A DNA stretch of 64,000 nucleotides. Source: Paenibacillus sp. FSL W8-0426. Its GTDB lineage: Bacteria > Bacillota > Bacilli > Paenibacillales > Paenibacillaceae. Shown piece by piece: positions 45,697 to 54,556 of this stretch. The notes below the pieces were generated by a model. The model had not been told where the DNA came from and did not search any database. It saw nothing but the letters and a program-made list of their open reading frames with translations. Every line of letters begins with the position of its first letter. Positions within the stretch are counted from its first letter, which is position 1. The translations under genes were made by a program, and so were the position numbers. The stretch lies in contig NZ_CP150203.1 of the NCBI RefSeq assembly GCF_037969725.1, positions 6,377,501 to 6,441,500 of the forward strand, given 5' to 3'.

Positions 45697-45725
45697 TTCG
45701 CAATGATTGCTGTGCTTGTTATAAT
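45697..45725 (+). promoter_or_regulatory. Probable sigma-A promoter of the divergent small membrane gene pair
   Basis: TTCGCA and TATAAT separated by 17 nt, 28 nt before the 47-residue gene. Confidence 0.55.
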
Positions 45726-45752
45726 CACATCAAACCTTGAAAGGGACGGATT

Positions 45753-45896
45753 ATGGTTACATACGTATGCCTCGCCATATTGTTTCTTTTTGTCCTGATC
45801 CGCTGGGTCAAGCTGTTGGTGCATCGCCGCAAACCGGTGACCCGCGAGGATTCGGACCGCACTCTTTATACTATTTTGAACGGTGAGCGTGATTGA
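45753..45896 (+). CDS. 47-residue single-pass membrane peptide
   Basis: The frame opens with ATG after GAAAGGGACGGATT (ribosome binding site about 8 nt upstream). It encodes a hydrophobic helix (about 3-23, VCLAILFLFVLIRWVKLLV) and then a basic, charged tail (HRRKPVTREDSDRTLY). Its stop lies 2 nt before the ATG of the zinc-ribbon membrane gene, so the two are coupled. A good promoter stands upstream. Its role is unknown; a small subunit of the neighbouring membrane assembly is plausible from position only. Confidence 0.65.
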   Translation: MVTYVCLAILFLFVLIRWVKLLVHRRKPVTREDSDRTLYTILNGERD

Positions 45897-45898
45897 GC

Positions 45899-46831
45899 AT
45901 GGGTACCAAACAAGTGGTTTCGATCAGACCTTTTATACGAACGACGTATGCCTTTGAAAAGTTGCGGATATGCAAGCGCTGCGGGACGTATACCTGCCTC
46001 TGGGAAAACGAATGCTCCTCCTGCGGACGCAGCGCACTCGTATCCGTACAGCAGCGGGCCGCTTCCAAAGTAAAACGCCGCATCGCTCGCGACATCGTGC
46101 TGACAACGCTGCTCGGCGGCGCCGCCGTTTATTTGGGCGAATCGTTGGATCAATCGATGCTCGCAGCCTCGGTAACGCTGCTGCTGCTCGGCTTGCTCGC
46201 TTTTATGCATAAACGCTCGTTCCTTACGGAGCAATTGCGCCAAATGAAACGAACGCTGCAGGAGGATCGTGAAGCGATCCGCCAAGGCATCAACCGCAAT
46301 TGGGCGCTCGTGGCCGAAGCGCGCAAGGAGGACGAAGTCCTCGCATACGAAATGCTGCGCGAGATCGGCTCGCTCGTCTACAATGACCGCATTCGCCTGC
46401 AGCAGGTGGCGCTCCTGCAATCGTTCGTGCTGCGCAGCGACATGGACCTGCAGCTGCGGCCGCTGCTGCTCGGCAGCTTCGAGCGCCTGCTCGCCGAATA
46501 CATCGGCGAGATTGCCAGGCTGAAGCCGGAGCTGATCCGGGAAGACGCCATTCGTTATGTCGCGAACTACGAGGTCCAAATTTTGCAGCTGCACAACGGC
46601 ATCCAAATATTGACCGCCGTCGTTGCCGCCGCCGTGCGCAAAAGCAAATACATCGAGCTGTTCCCAAGCCTCATTACCCGCTATGCCCGCTTCATTCCCA
46701 AGGATCGGTTCATGAGGCTGTACCAAACTCTCGAACGTTATCCCGGGAAAGCGCGCGGGGGCTTGGCCGAGTCTGTAGCCCGGGTCTATAACGAGAGATA
46801 CCGTGAGCAGCCTGTCGATGCCTGGAGCTGA
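45899..46831 (+). CDS. Zinc-ribbon membrane protein, divergent partner of the tubulin/GTPase operon
   Basis: A protein of about 310 residues. A CxxC-x14-CxxC zinc ribbon (ICKRCGTYTC then ECSSCG) lies near 25-42, two closely spaced transmembrane helices at about 64-103, and then a purely helical cytosolic domain of about 200 residues (QLRQMKRTLQEDREAIRQGI is coiled-coil-like). I recognise no family. An ATG at 45899 is preferred, and a TTG two codons earlier is possible. It is transcribed away from the seven-gene operon, from an intergenic region of about 270 bp that holds both promoters, and ends in its own terminator. Shared zinc ribbons with the GTPase and its location suggest membership in the same system. 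Confidence 0.78.
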   Translation: MGTKQVVSIRPFIRTTYAFEKLRICKRCGTYTCLWENECSSCGRSALVSVQQRAASKVKRRIARDIVLTTLLGGAAVYLGESLDQSMLAASVTLLLLGLLAFMHKRSFLTEQLRQMKRTLQEDREAIRQGINRNWALVAEARKEDEVLAYEMLREIGSLVYNDRIRLQQVALLQSFVLRSDMDLQLRPLLLGSFERLLAEYIGEIARLKPELIREDAIRYVANYEVQILQLHNGIQILTAVVAAAVRKSKYIELFPSLITRYARFIPKDRFMRLYQTLERYPGKARGGLAESVARVYNERYREQPVDAWS

Positions 46832-47062
46832 TGGACTGATGGAGGCGCGACTGAGAGATAAGGGAATGAGAGATTGCTAGAATGCGACAAATAAAGTACT
46901 AGTAATTCTCCCTTGAGGCTCCCTAACATGATACAACCTTATATAGACGATGAAATGAATGTCTGCCCCTGCAACTGAGGCCGGAGACATCGTTTTCGTT
47001 TTGTGCGACTCAATTCATTTGGTTGTCAGCCTGCCATTTGTTAGCTGATTAAGCCATCCAAA

Positions 47063-47106
47063 AAGGCGTTCCTGGTCATGAGATGACCGAGAACGCCTTT
47101 TTTTTC
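47063..47106 (+). terminator. Terminator after the zinc-ribbon membrane gene
   Basis: AAGGCGTTC/GAACGCCTT with GGTCAT/ATGACC, followed by eight T on the plus strand. Confidence 0.9.
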
Positions 47107-47338
47107 GTTTGATGCGGCATGGTTACATGCTGTTTATGCGAATGAGGGATAAGGATATAACAACGTTTGTTTGCCATATTATCCGCGGGAAGGCCGCGAG
47201 CGCCTCACTTGCCATTGCTTCTAACATAACTCTACTTATACTTTGCGACATATACTTTGCGCTCCACCCATCTTACTTTGGCCTCTGCGCTTGCTAGCCG
47301 CAACTATACTGATTCCGCACACCGCCTACATGAGAAGT

Positions 47339-47526
47339 TCTAACGAACATCGGACGCGTTATTGGGCCTCTTTTGAGTCCAGGGAAATTGTTACGAACTT
47401 CAGGCACGCTATTTGGCCTCCAAAGGCTCGTGCACCTACTTTTTCGATCAAATAACGTGGCTCATGTTCGTTAGAATTTGATGACCACGATTTAGGGCGA
47501 TATAAGGCGTGTGAGGTTCGTTAGCG
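47339..47526. repeat. Four-box F-F-R-R intergenic element, copy 2
   Basis: Forward boxes with CGAAC cores at 47344 and 47394, reverse boxes with core G at 47470 and 47520. Distances of 50, 76 and 50 nt are identical to copy 1. Confidence 0.8.
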
Positions 47527-47718
47527 CGCGTGAACGCGAAAAACCGCAGCCCGGAAAGAGAGACCTCTCTACTCTTCCGGAATACGGTCTATATTCGTGC
47601 ACGGTATATATCTGCGAACTGTTACCAGTTCGAGGCTTGTTCACGTGCTCTTCTGTAATTATGCCAGTAGGCTGGCATGACGTCTCCCTGTGTCCTGCGT
47701 CTTGGCGGAACCGGAGCT

Positions 47719-49254
47719 TTAACGCCCCCGGCGTCCCCCGCTACGACCGCCACGCGAGTCGCCGCGGGAGCCTTGGCCCGCACCGCGGCCGCTGCCACCG
47801 CGAGCATCACTGCGCCCTGCACCGCCGCGGCTATCGCTGCTGCGGCCGCCGCCATTGCGACCGCCGGAGCGGCCATCGCCACGGCCGCCTTGGCCCTGGC
47901 TCGCGCCACCGCCGCCGCTGCGCGCAGACCCGCGGCTTCCGCCACGCTCGTCGCGACGGCCGCCGCTGCGCCCGCTCTCGCCGCGGGAGCCGCGTCCGCG
48001 ACCGCCTTCGGCACGGTCGCCCCGGCCCGAGCCGCGACGCGCGCTGCCCGTCCCGGCAGAACGTCCGCCTGAGCGCTCTTCCTCGCCCAGGCTGTGAACC
48101 GTGCGTCTCGCCGCGCCGGTGGACTCGACAGGCCCTTCGCTGGTCCAGATGATCCGGGACAGCTTCTGGCCGATGCCTTGCTCGATCCGGGCAAGCTCCG
48201 GCTTGTCGTGCTGCGCCGCAAACGTCACGGCAAGGCCTTTGCCGCCCGCGCGTCCCGTACGGCCGATGCGGTGGATGTAACTCTCCGCATCATGCGGAAT
48301 GTCGTAGTTGAAGACGTGGGTCACGCCTTCAACGTCCAAGCCGCGCGCTGCCACGTCGGTCGCGACCAGCAGCTGCAGCTTCGCGTCGCGGAACGCTTTC
48401 ATGACGTTCTCGCGCTTCGCTTGCGACAGGTCGCCATGCAGCTCGTCGCTCATGTACCCTGCCTCGCGCAGCTCGGCGTTCAGCTTCGACGCGCGGCGCT
48501 TCGTGCGGCAGAAAATGATCGCCAAATACGGGCGATACGTATCGATCATGCCGCGAAGCGCGTTCAGTTTGCCCCGATCCGTGCATTCCAGCACCTGCTG
48601 GCGAATCTGCTTGATCGGGATGACGGACTGGGACGATACCTTGACGTCCACAGGGTCCTTCATGTAGTTTTTGCCCAAATGGCGAACGCCTTTCGGCATC
48701 GTGGCCGAAAACAGCATCGTTTGGCGTTTGTACGGCAGCGCTTTGATCAGTGTTTCCACTTCGTCCAGGAAGCCCATGTGCAGCATTTGGTCGGCCTCGT
48801 CCAGCACCAGCTTGCGCACGTTGTCCAGCTTCAGCGTGCCGCGGCGCAAGTGATCCAGCAGCCGCCCCGGCGTGCCGATCACGATCTGCGTGCCGTTCTC
48901 CAGTTTGCGCAGCTGTTTCTCCACATCCTGTCCGCCATATACGGCAAGCACATGAAGTTTATCGTCATTGGCGGTAAGCTTCTTCGCTTCCTCCGTAATT
49001 TGCAGCGCAAGCTCACGCGTCGGCGCGATGATCAGTGCCTGCGGCGAGCGGTCCGATACGTTGATTTTCTGAATAATCGGCAGCAGGAAAGCCAGCGTTT
49101 TGCCCGTGCCCGTCTGCGCCTCGGCAATGATATCGTTTCCGCCCAGCAATACCGGAATGGAGCGTTCCTGTACCGGCGTCGGCACGGTGATTCCCTGATG
49201 CTTCAGAATCTCGCACCATTCGGGCCTGATGCCCAGTTGTTCAAAATTAGCCAA
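47719..49254 (-). CDS. DEAD-box RNA helicase with RGG-rich tail
   Basis: A 511-residue protein. All DEAD-box motifs are present: Q-motif (FEQLGIRPEW then GITVPTPVQ), AQTGTGKT near 45, PTRELA, TPGR, DEAD at about 153, SAT, and in the second domain ATDVAARGLD and HRIGRTGRAG near 330. From about residue 385 the tail is an RGG/RSGG-rich low-complexity segment of 125 residues, which promotes RNA binding and possibly condensation. It resembles the CshA/CshE-type helicases of Bacilli, used in mRNA decay, ribosome assembly and cold adaptation. The start is TTG with GAGGTG 6 nt upstream. It is monocistronic, apart from the SulP gene upstream, which has its own terminator. Confidence 0.95.
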   Translation of the reverse strand: MANFEQLGIRPEWCEILKHQGITVPTPVQERSIPVLLGGNDIIAEAQTGTGKTLAFLLPIIQKINVSDRSPQALIIAPTRELALQITEEAKKLTANDDKLHVLAVYGGQDVEKQLRKLENGTQIVIGTPGRLLDHLRRGTLKLDNVRKLVLDEADQMLHMGFLDEVETLIKALPYKRQTMLFSATMPKGVRHLGKNYMKDPVDVKVSSQSVIPIKQIRQQVLECTDRGKLNALRGMIDTYRPYLAIIFCRTKRRASKLNAELREAGYMSDELHGDLSQAKRENVMKAFRDAKLQLLVATDVAARGLDVEGVTHVFNYDIPHDAESYIHRIGRTGRAGGKGLAVTFAAQHDKPELARIEQGIGQKLSRIIWTSEGPVESTGAARRTVHSLGEEERSGGRSAGTGSARRGSGRGDRAEGGRGRGSRGESGRSGGRRDERGGSRGSARSGGGGASQGQGGRGDGRSGGRNGGGRSSDSRGGAGRSDARGGSGRGAGQGSRGDSRGGRSGGRRGR

Positions 49255-49347
49255 TCGTTACACCTCTGTCAGTTCATTTAGATTAAAAGCAATTTAGTCC
49301 GTCTGCTCTTCTCATCCATACCGTGTAGTTTACACGTTTGTCCAGCA

Positions 49348-49382
49348 AAACAAAAGGGTACCGCGCACTGGCGGCACCCTTT
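49348..49382 (-). terminator. Terminator of the SulP transporter gene
   Basis: AAAGGGTGCCGC/GCGGTACCCTTT stem followed by TGTTTTG on the minus strand. Confidence 0.8.
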
Positions 49383-49421
49383 GCACTTATTTTACCATTC
49401 CACGTCGCGTGGATGGATATA

Positions 49422-50867
49422 CTAATGGCCCTGAGAAAGAGCGAATCCGCTCTTTTCGAGCAAACGGCTGCTTTCCTCGTTCAGCCCGCGCAAATGCACG
49501 GTTTTGCCCAGCTTGGCGTATTTGAACTTCACCTTGCCAATCGCCACGACGGCCGTGTTATCCCAAATGTGAGAACCGCTGAAATCGATCGTGATTTCAT
49601 CCGGGTCAGCCTCGGCATTGAATTCATCCACGAACCGGGAGGAAGAACCGAAGAAAAACGGCCCATGCACGCGGTACACCTTGCGTCCTTGCTCTTCGCT
49701 CGATTGCACCCGAATCTTGGCTTGCTTCCAGCCGAAATGCAGCACGCTGAGCACAACGCCGACGAGCACACCGATCGACAAGTCGCTGGTAATGACTACG
49801 ATCACCACGGTCACGACCATAACGAAGGCCTCTGCCCGCGGCACGCGGCCGATGTTTTTGAGCGAGCTCCAATCGAACGTGCCGATGCACACCATAAACA
49901 TGACGCCGACCAGTGCGCCGATCGGCACCTGCTTCACGACATCGCTGAGCAAGAGCAGCAAAATCGCCAGAAATGCACCTGCGGTAAAGGTCGACAATCG
50001 GCCGCGGCCGCCGGATTTCACGTTGATGACGGACTGGCCGATCATCGCGCATCCGCCCATGCCGCCAAAGAAACCATTCACGAAATTGGCGATCCCTTGG
50101 CCGCGAACCTCGCGGTTTTTGCTGCTGCGCGTCTCGGTCATTTCATCCACGATCGTCGCGGTCAGCAGCGATTCCAACAGACCAACAAGTGCCATCGTAA
50201 AGGAATACGGCAGCAGAATCATCAGTGTGTTGAAGGACCACTCAATGTTCGGCAGATGGAACATCGGCAACGTGCTTGTCAGATTGCCCATCTGTCCGAC
50301 CGTTTTGACATCCAGATGAAAGACGAACGTGATGATCGTCATCACGATAATGGCAACGAGCGGCGCAGGAGCAGCCTTGAAAAAGCGCGGCAAAATGTAA
50401 ATGATCGCCAGCGTGCCCGCTACCATTGCGTACATGATCCAGTTTGCACCCGTAAAATGCGTCAGCTGTGCCATGAAAATCAAAATCGCCAAGGCGTTCA
50501 CGAATCCGGTCAATACCGAATGGGGCACAAACGTGATGAAACGCCCTACTTTGAAAATGCCCAAAATAAACTGGATGATGCCCGTCAGAATCGTTGCGGC
50601 AAACAAATACTCCACGCCGTAATCCTTGACGAGCCCAACCATCAGCACGGCCATCGCTCCGGTCGCCGCAGAGATCATGCCCGGTCTGCCGCCCGCAATC
50701 GAGATGACGATCGCGATCGTAATCGAAGCATACAGCCCCACCATCGGGTCCACGCCCGCGATAATGGAGAAGGCAATGGCTTCCGGAATAAGCGCCAGCG
50801 CCACCGTAATGCCTGCGAGCACATCGCCGCGGATGTTGCCAAACCACTGTTGTTTTAACGTATTCAT
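49422..50867 (-). CDS. SulP-family anion transporter with STAS domain
   Basis: A 481-residue membrane protein. It has about 10-12 helices, starting with [28 protein letters not shown] (the SulP signature), and a C-terminal STAS domain from about 390 ([21 protein letters not shown]). The family takes up sulfate, bicarbonate or other anions with Na+ or H+. The short STAS and the lack of sulfate-assimilation neighbours leave the substrate open. The ribosome binding site AGGAGGAG is 13 nt from the ATG, rather far. A leader of about 340 nt precedes the gene. Confidence 0.93.
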   Translation of the reverse strand: MNTLKQQWFGNIRGDVLAGITVALALIPEAIAFSIIAGVDPMVGLYASITIAIVISIAGGRPGMISAATGAMAVLMVGLVKDYGVEYLFAATILTGIIQFILGIFKVGRFITFVPHSVLTGFVNALAILIFMAQLTHFTGANWIMYAMVAGTLAIIYILPRFFKAAPAPLVAIIVMTIITFVFHLDVKTVGQMGNLTSTLPMFHLPNIEWSFNTLMILLPYSFTMALVGLLESLLTATIVDEMTETRSSKNREVRGQGIANFVNGFFGGMGGCAMIGQSVINVKSGGRGRLSTFTAGAFLAILLLLLSDVVKQVPIGALVGVMFMVCIGTFDWSSLKNIGRVPRAEAFVMVVTVVIVVITSDLSIGVLVGVVLSVLHFGWKQAKIRVQSSEEQGRKVYRVHGPFFFGSSSRFVDEFNAEADPDEITIDFSGSHIWDNTAVVAIGKVKFKYAKLGKTVHLRGLNEESSRLLEKSGFALSQGH

Positions 50868-51409
50868 ATGTCTAGTGCCGCTCCTCCTAATCCAACAAAC
50901 CTTAATTCGTCTCTAGCCAAATGTGGCGGAACGGCGCACTCCGCTTCCAATCGGACGGCATGCCGAAACGAAACTACGGATTTGATCCGTAACCTAGCTT
51001 CTGACTGGACCTTGTAAAATTATGCATGCAAAATAACGGATGCACGCCCTTGCCCGCCATCGTGTTCATTGATTCGAATTTCCGTTTCCGTGTGCGTCCA
51101 TGACTTATTCCGCGATCGGCTTAGACGTTGCTGCTTAAAACATGAACGGTCATCGCCCGTTCTGGCTTTCCCCTCTCAGAAAAACCGGGTCCGTTGTGTA
51201 CTGACCTACTATTATAGAGAATAAGTTAAAGATGCACGAACGTTGATACAGGGCTTTAATCGCTTGTATTCATCCATTATCTTTTATTTTCACGCCAAAT
51301 CCTTTGATTATCTCTTGATTTATTGAGCATAAATAGGGAACACAAATAACCCCTACTGCTTGCGTAAGGGTTATTTGCCGTAAATATAATGATCGCTTCC
51401 GCAGAATGC
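50868..51409 (-). other. Long 5' leader region of the SulP gene
   Basis: A TATAAT -10 on the minus strand (51211-51216) implies a leader of about 337 nt. I recognised no riboswitch class in it. No gene is present. On the other side it contains a weak hairpin (51343-51376). Confidence 0.5.
51343..51376 (-). terminator. Hairpin between the aarF-like gene and the SulP leader
   Basis: AAATAACCC/GGGTTATTT stem just downstream of the kinase-like gene. The T-run is short and interrupted, so termination may be partial. Confidence 0.5.
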
Positions 51410-53080
51410 TCAGAACCTGCCTGACTTGAATATCGAATAGAGTAGAAACGCCACCATGAGAATCGCGACCAGAAATCCGATCTCGATCACAGGAATGTCC
51501 CATAACATCGTGGATTGGTGACTGATGGAAGAACCGATGATCAATCCGACCATAATGATGCAAAAGGCCAACAACACAATGCTGAACGATAGACGGTTGC
51601 TGATCTGGTCCAGCCTGCGAAGCAGCGTTTCCAGTTCAGGGACGCTGACTTCCAGGCGCAGCTTGCCCTTGCTGATGATGGATGAGAGCTGTCGCAGCTG
51701 CCCCGGCAATCCCATGACGCTTTCCGCCATGTCGGCCGCGCTGCGGAACAGCCTGTTTTTGATTTTCCCCGGGTTAAAACGATCCTTGAGCAGCTTGCGG
51801 CCAAAAGGCTCGGCCATGTCCACGATGCTCACGGTAGGGTCGAGATGTTCGATTACGCCTTCCAGCGTCAGCAGTGACTTGCCCATCAGAAGGATGTCCG
51901 GCGGCATAATGATCCTGTGACGCTGAGCAACGCCGAACAGATCATTCAATGCTTGACCTACGCTGATTTTCGAAAAAGAAATATCGTAATATTTGGCCCG
52001 CAGTTTGTCCAAATCGTTGTGGAGCCCACGCTCGTCGATATCATCCGGCATCATGCCCAGCTTCTCGATGGCCCGGATCATGGCCTCGGTATCCTTGCGC
52101 ATGAGCCCAATGACCAGCGATGCCAGATGCTTCCTCATTTCCTCGCTCAGGCTGCCCACCATGCCGAAGTCAATGAAGGCGATACGCCCATCCTTAAGCA
52201 CCATCAAGTTCCCCGGATGTGGATCGGCATGAAAAAAACCGTGCAGAAATATTTGGTTCAAGATCGCATCAACCAACCGCTGTGCGATATCCTTCACGTC
52301 ATACCCGCGTTTCGCCAGCTCATCGGGGTCGTTCAGCTTGATGCCCTCAATATACTCCATCGTCAGGATGCGAGATGACGTTTGATCCCAATAAATTTCC
52401 GGAATCTTCGCCTGGCCGTCCCCTTCATACTGCAGCGCGATCTTTTCCGTATTGCGGCCTTCCACCGTGTAGTCCAGCTCGGCCAGCAAGGCCGCAGCGT
52501 ACTCCTCGACCATTTGCGGAATTTGATACTGTCGGACCCAGTCCCACCGCTTCTCGGCCATGGCCGTCAACTCGCGCAGAATGTCCAGGTCTCGCTGCAC
52601 GATGCGCGCAATGCCGGGCCGCTGGACCTTGATAGCCACGGCTTCCCCGCTCCGCAGCCTGCCCAAATGCACCTGACCGATGCTGGCCGCTGCTACGGGA
52701 GTATCCTCGAACCGGGAAAAGATCTCCTCGAGCGGCATATCCAATTCCTGTTCCAAAATCCCCCGCGCCGTGTCCGAAGAAAACGGCGGCACCTGATCCT
52801 GCAGTTTCACCAATTCCCGGATCACCGGATCGGGCAGCAAATCCGCCCGCGTGCTTGCCAGCTGCCCCAGTTTCACGAAAGCCGGTCCCAATTCCTGCAG
52901 CACCAGCCGAATCCGCTCGCTCAACGTTTTGCTTGCATGCTCCTCACGGGACATCCAACGCCGGGGCAGGGCCAGCAGCTGGAAAAGTCCCAGCTCCTCC
53001 ACCATATACCCGAAGCCATGGCGCACCAGCGCCATGGCGATTTCGCGGTATCTGCCGACATGTTTGATGCGCACGGCCAT
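51410..53080 (-). CDS. AarF/UbiB/ABC1-family atypical kinase
   Basis: A 556-residue protein. It has the Ala-rich nucleotide loop of the UbiB family (AAASIGQVHLGRL near 120), the family motif KLGQLAS near 70, an ExD segment, and catalytic HADPHPGNLMV and FIDFGMVG near 280-300. Two C-terminal membrane helices follow (IVLLAFCIIMVGLIIG and EIGFLVAILMVAFLLY). The family supports isoprenoid quinone synthesis or lipid homeostasis at the membrane, as an ATPase or kinase. In Bacillota the quinone is menaquinone. It starts directly after the stop of the phasin-like gene, so both are one transcript. Confidence 0.94.
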   Translation of the reverse strand: MAVRIKHVGRYREIAMALVRHGFGYMVEELGLFQLLALPRRWMSREEHASKTLSERIRLVLQELGPAFVKLGQLASTRADLLPDPVIRELVKLQDQVPPFSSDTARGILEQELDMPLEEIFSRFEDTPVAAASIGQVHLGRLRSGEAVAIKVQRPGIARIVQRDLDILRELTAMAEKRWDWVRQYQIPQMVEEYAAALLAELDYTVEGRNTEKIALQYEGDGQAKIPEIYWDQTSSRILTMEYIEGIKLNDPDELAKRGYDVKDIAQRLVDAILNQIFLHGFFHADPHPGNLMVLKDGRIAFIDFGMVGSLSEEMRKHLASLVIGLMRKDTEAMIRAIEKLGMMPDDIDERGLHNDLDKLRAKYYDISFSKISVGQALNDLFGVAQRHRIIMPPDILLMGKSLLTLEGVIEHLDPTVSIVDMAEPFGRKLLKDRFNPGKIKNRLFRSAADMAESVMGLPGQLRQLSSIISKGKLRLEVSVPELETLLRRLDQISNRLSFSIVLLAFCIIMVGLIIGSSISHQSTMLWDIPVIEIGFLVAILMVAFLLYSIFKSGRF

Positions 53081-53452
53081 CTACTCGTTCTCTTTAAGAG
53101 GAGGGACTTCGAGCGGCGCAGGTGCGGCAACCGGTTCAGCTTGCGGGGAGTGACCCAGTTTGGCCAGCTTGGCTTCAAGTGCTTCAATGCGTTGTTCCAG
53201 CCGAGCCACTTCGCCTTTGGTCGGCACGCCGACGTCCACAAGCGCACGCTGGACCTGTTCGTTGATCCATTTCTTGATCTGGCCTTGCTCTTCATTGCCG
53301 CGTTCCATCAACTTGTCGACCAAGTCCCTGGATTCTCCGGGCGCAAGCTTGCCCCGTTTGACCAGGTCGTCCACGGTTTTTTCGATTTTTTCCTTGCTTA
53401 CAACGGTAAGACCGAGCCCTAACGAAATTGCCTTTTTGAACAAATCGCTCAT
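53081..53452 (-). CDS. Phasin-like / PhaF-type small helical protein
   Basis: A 123-residue protein. An N-terminal helix (LFKKAISLGLGLTVVSKEKIEK) is followed by amphipathic coiled-coil segments (EVARLEQRIEALEAKLAKLG) and a Pro/Ala-rich tail. It resembles the small phasin-family proteins that accompany AarF genes in Bacillota. The ATG at 53452 is chosen because AGGAGG lies 9 nt upstream; an ATG three codons earlier touches the site. Its function is unknown; regulation or membrane recruitment of the AarF-like kinase is suggested by the zero-gap coupling. Confidence 0.82.
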   Translation of the reverse strand: MSDLFKKAISLGLGLTVVSKEKIEKTVDDLVKRGKLAPGESRDLVDKLMERGNEEQGQIKKWINEQVQRALVDVGVPTKGEVARLEQRIEALEAKLAKLGHSPQAEPVAAPAPLEVPPLKENE

Positions 53453-53591
53453 TCCTGTCATCCTCCTCTTTGTTGATTTCTATATTATACCCCTAATGGA
53501 CGGCAACCAAAAGAAACCCCAAATCGACGGACTGACCGTGGCCATCTTGCAAAAGGCAACCCCCGTACCTGATCTTGTCTGCGCCTAACCG

Positions 53592-54230
53592 TTACACGTA
53601 ACGGGCAGCCCATTTCCCTGCTTGCAGCACCAGCTGACGATAGGTTTCATGGGCAAAAGAAGGCACGTGATGTCCGGGCATCAGATACACGATCCGTCCA
53701 AGACCGTATGTATGCGCCCACGCGGCCGGCTTCGGTCCTTCCTCGGACTGATACTCCAGAAGCACCGTCGTTTCGGTGAATGTGCCGAACTCAAACAGGT
53801 AGGCTTCCTCTTCCATTGCAAAATCCGAAATGCCTTCGGTTACGGGATGATTCGTCGCCGTGACCTTGAACTCCAACGGAGCATAGGCCGGATGGTGCAA
53901 AAATTTTGCGCCCATCATCTGCGCCAGCTCATAGCGGTTTTGCAGGGAGATGCCGTTGTGGATGATGACGAGCCCTCCCCCATTGCTGACGTAAGACAGC
54001 AATCCCGCTGTCTGCTGCGGAGAAGCTTTGCCTCTCCAGTCGTCAAAATACGAGATGCACACATCGAATCCCGATATATTTTCCTGAAGCAGCATGTTGC
54101 GATTTTCGCTGCACTGTACGGTCATGATATCGTGGAAGATTCGACTGATCTCCACGTCCACGCCTTGCATCGGATGCCAGTCGGGATGAGTGTAATCGCC
54201 GAGCAGCAGTGCCTTTTTACGATGATCCAT
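53592..54230 (-). CDS. ThuA-domain protein
   Basis: A 212-residue protein with the ThuA / glutamine-amidotransferase-like fold. It shows ALLLGDYTHPDWHP, FDVCISYFDDW, the glycine turn SNGGGLVIIHNG near 85 and YGLGRIVYLMPGHH near 180. It lacks an obvious catalytic Cys-His-Glu triad of class I amidotransferases, as is usual for ThuA. The family is linked to sugar (trehalose and related disaccharide) metabolism, but the reaction is not established. AAAGGAG precedes the ATG. A good promoter lies 185 nt upstream. Confidence 0.9.
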   Translation of the reverse strand: MDHRKKALLLGDYTHPDWHPMQGVDVEISRIFHDIMTVQCSENRNMLLQENISGFDVCISYFDDWRGKASPQQTAGLLSYVSNGGGLVIIHNGISLQNRYELAQMMGAKFLHHPAYAPLEFKVTATNHPVTEGISDFAMEEEAYLFEFGTFTETTVLLEYQSEEGPKPAAWAHTYGLGRIVYLMPGHHVPSFAHETYRQLVLQAGKWAARYV

Positions 54231-54556
54231 TATTCATAACTCCTTTCGGATTCAACTTCAGTCAGACGATTTGCATGAAAACAACCGGCACCTCATTCTT
54301 CGGATATGCTCGTGCAGCCATGTCCCCGCCGGCCAGACCGACCGGAAACGATATATCTTCTAGTATAGCCGCTTTGTTCGCAGGCATATCCGGGAAATGC
54401 TGAACGGGGTGTCCAATTATACTTCATTCCACGCTTCTCGGCAAAAACCTTTTCCCAATCCGCCGGAAAACCAACTTCGCGACCAAAGTCTCAGAAGCCG
54501 GTTATTTCGCAAGGTGATCATTTCGACTAAGACAAAATACCTTGCCAAACATGGGT
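54231..54556. other. Intergenic region with ThuA promoter and leader
   Basis: It contains the sigma-A promoter described separately and a leader of about 180 nt. No gene and no recognised riboswitch are seen. Confidence 0.6.
54416..54444 (-). promoter_or_regulatory. Sigma-A promoter of the ThuA-domain gene
   Basis: TTGCCG (54439-54444) and TATAAT (54416-54421) separated by exactly 17 nt on the minus strand. The predicted start is near 54409. Confidence 0.75.

Larger units (their letters stand above)
46832..47718. other. Long intergenic region
   Basis: It contains a possible weak hairpin (ATGTCT/AGACAT near 46960-46990), a strong terminator and copy 2 of the four-box repeat. No gene with a ribosome binding site or similarity was found. 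Confidence 0.6.

Noticed and set aside
47622..48221. Ala/Arg-rich frames within the helicase tail region on both strands
   Set aside because: The RGG-encoding DNA is GC-rich and repetitive and opens several frames by composition. Only the helicase frame has motifs and a start signal.
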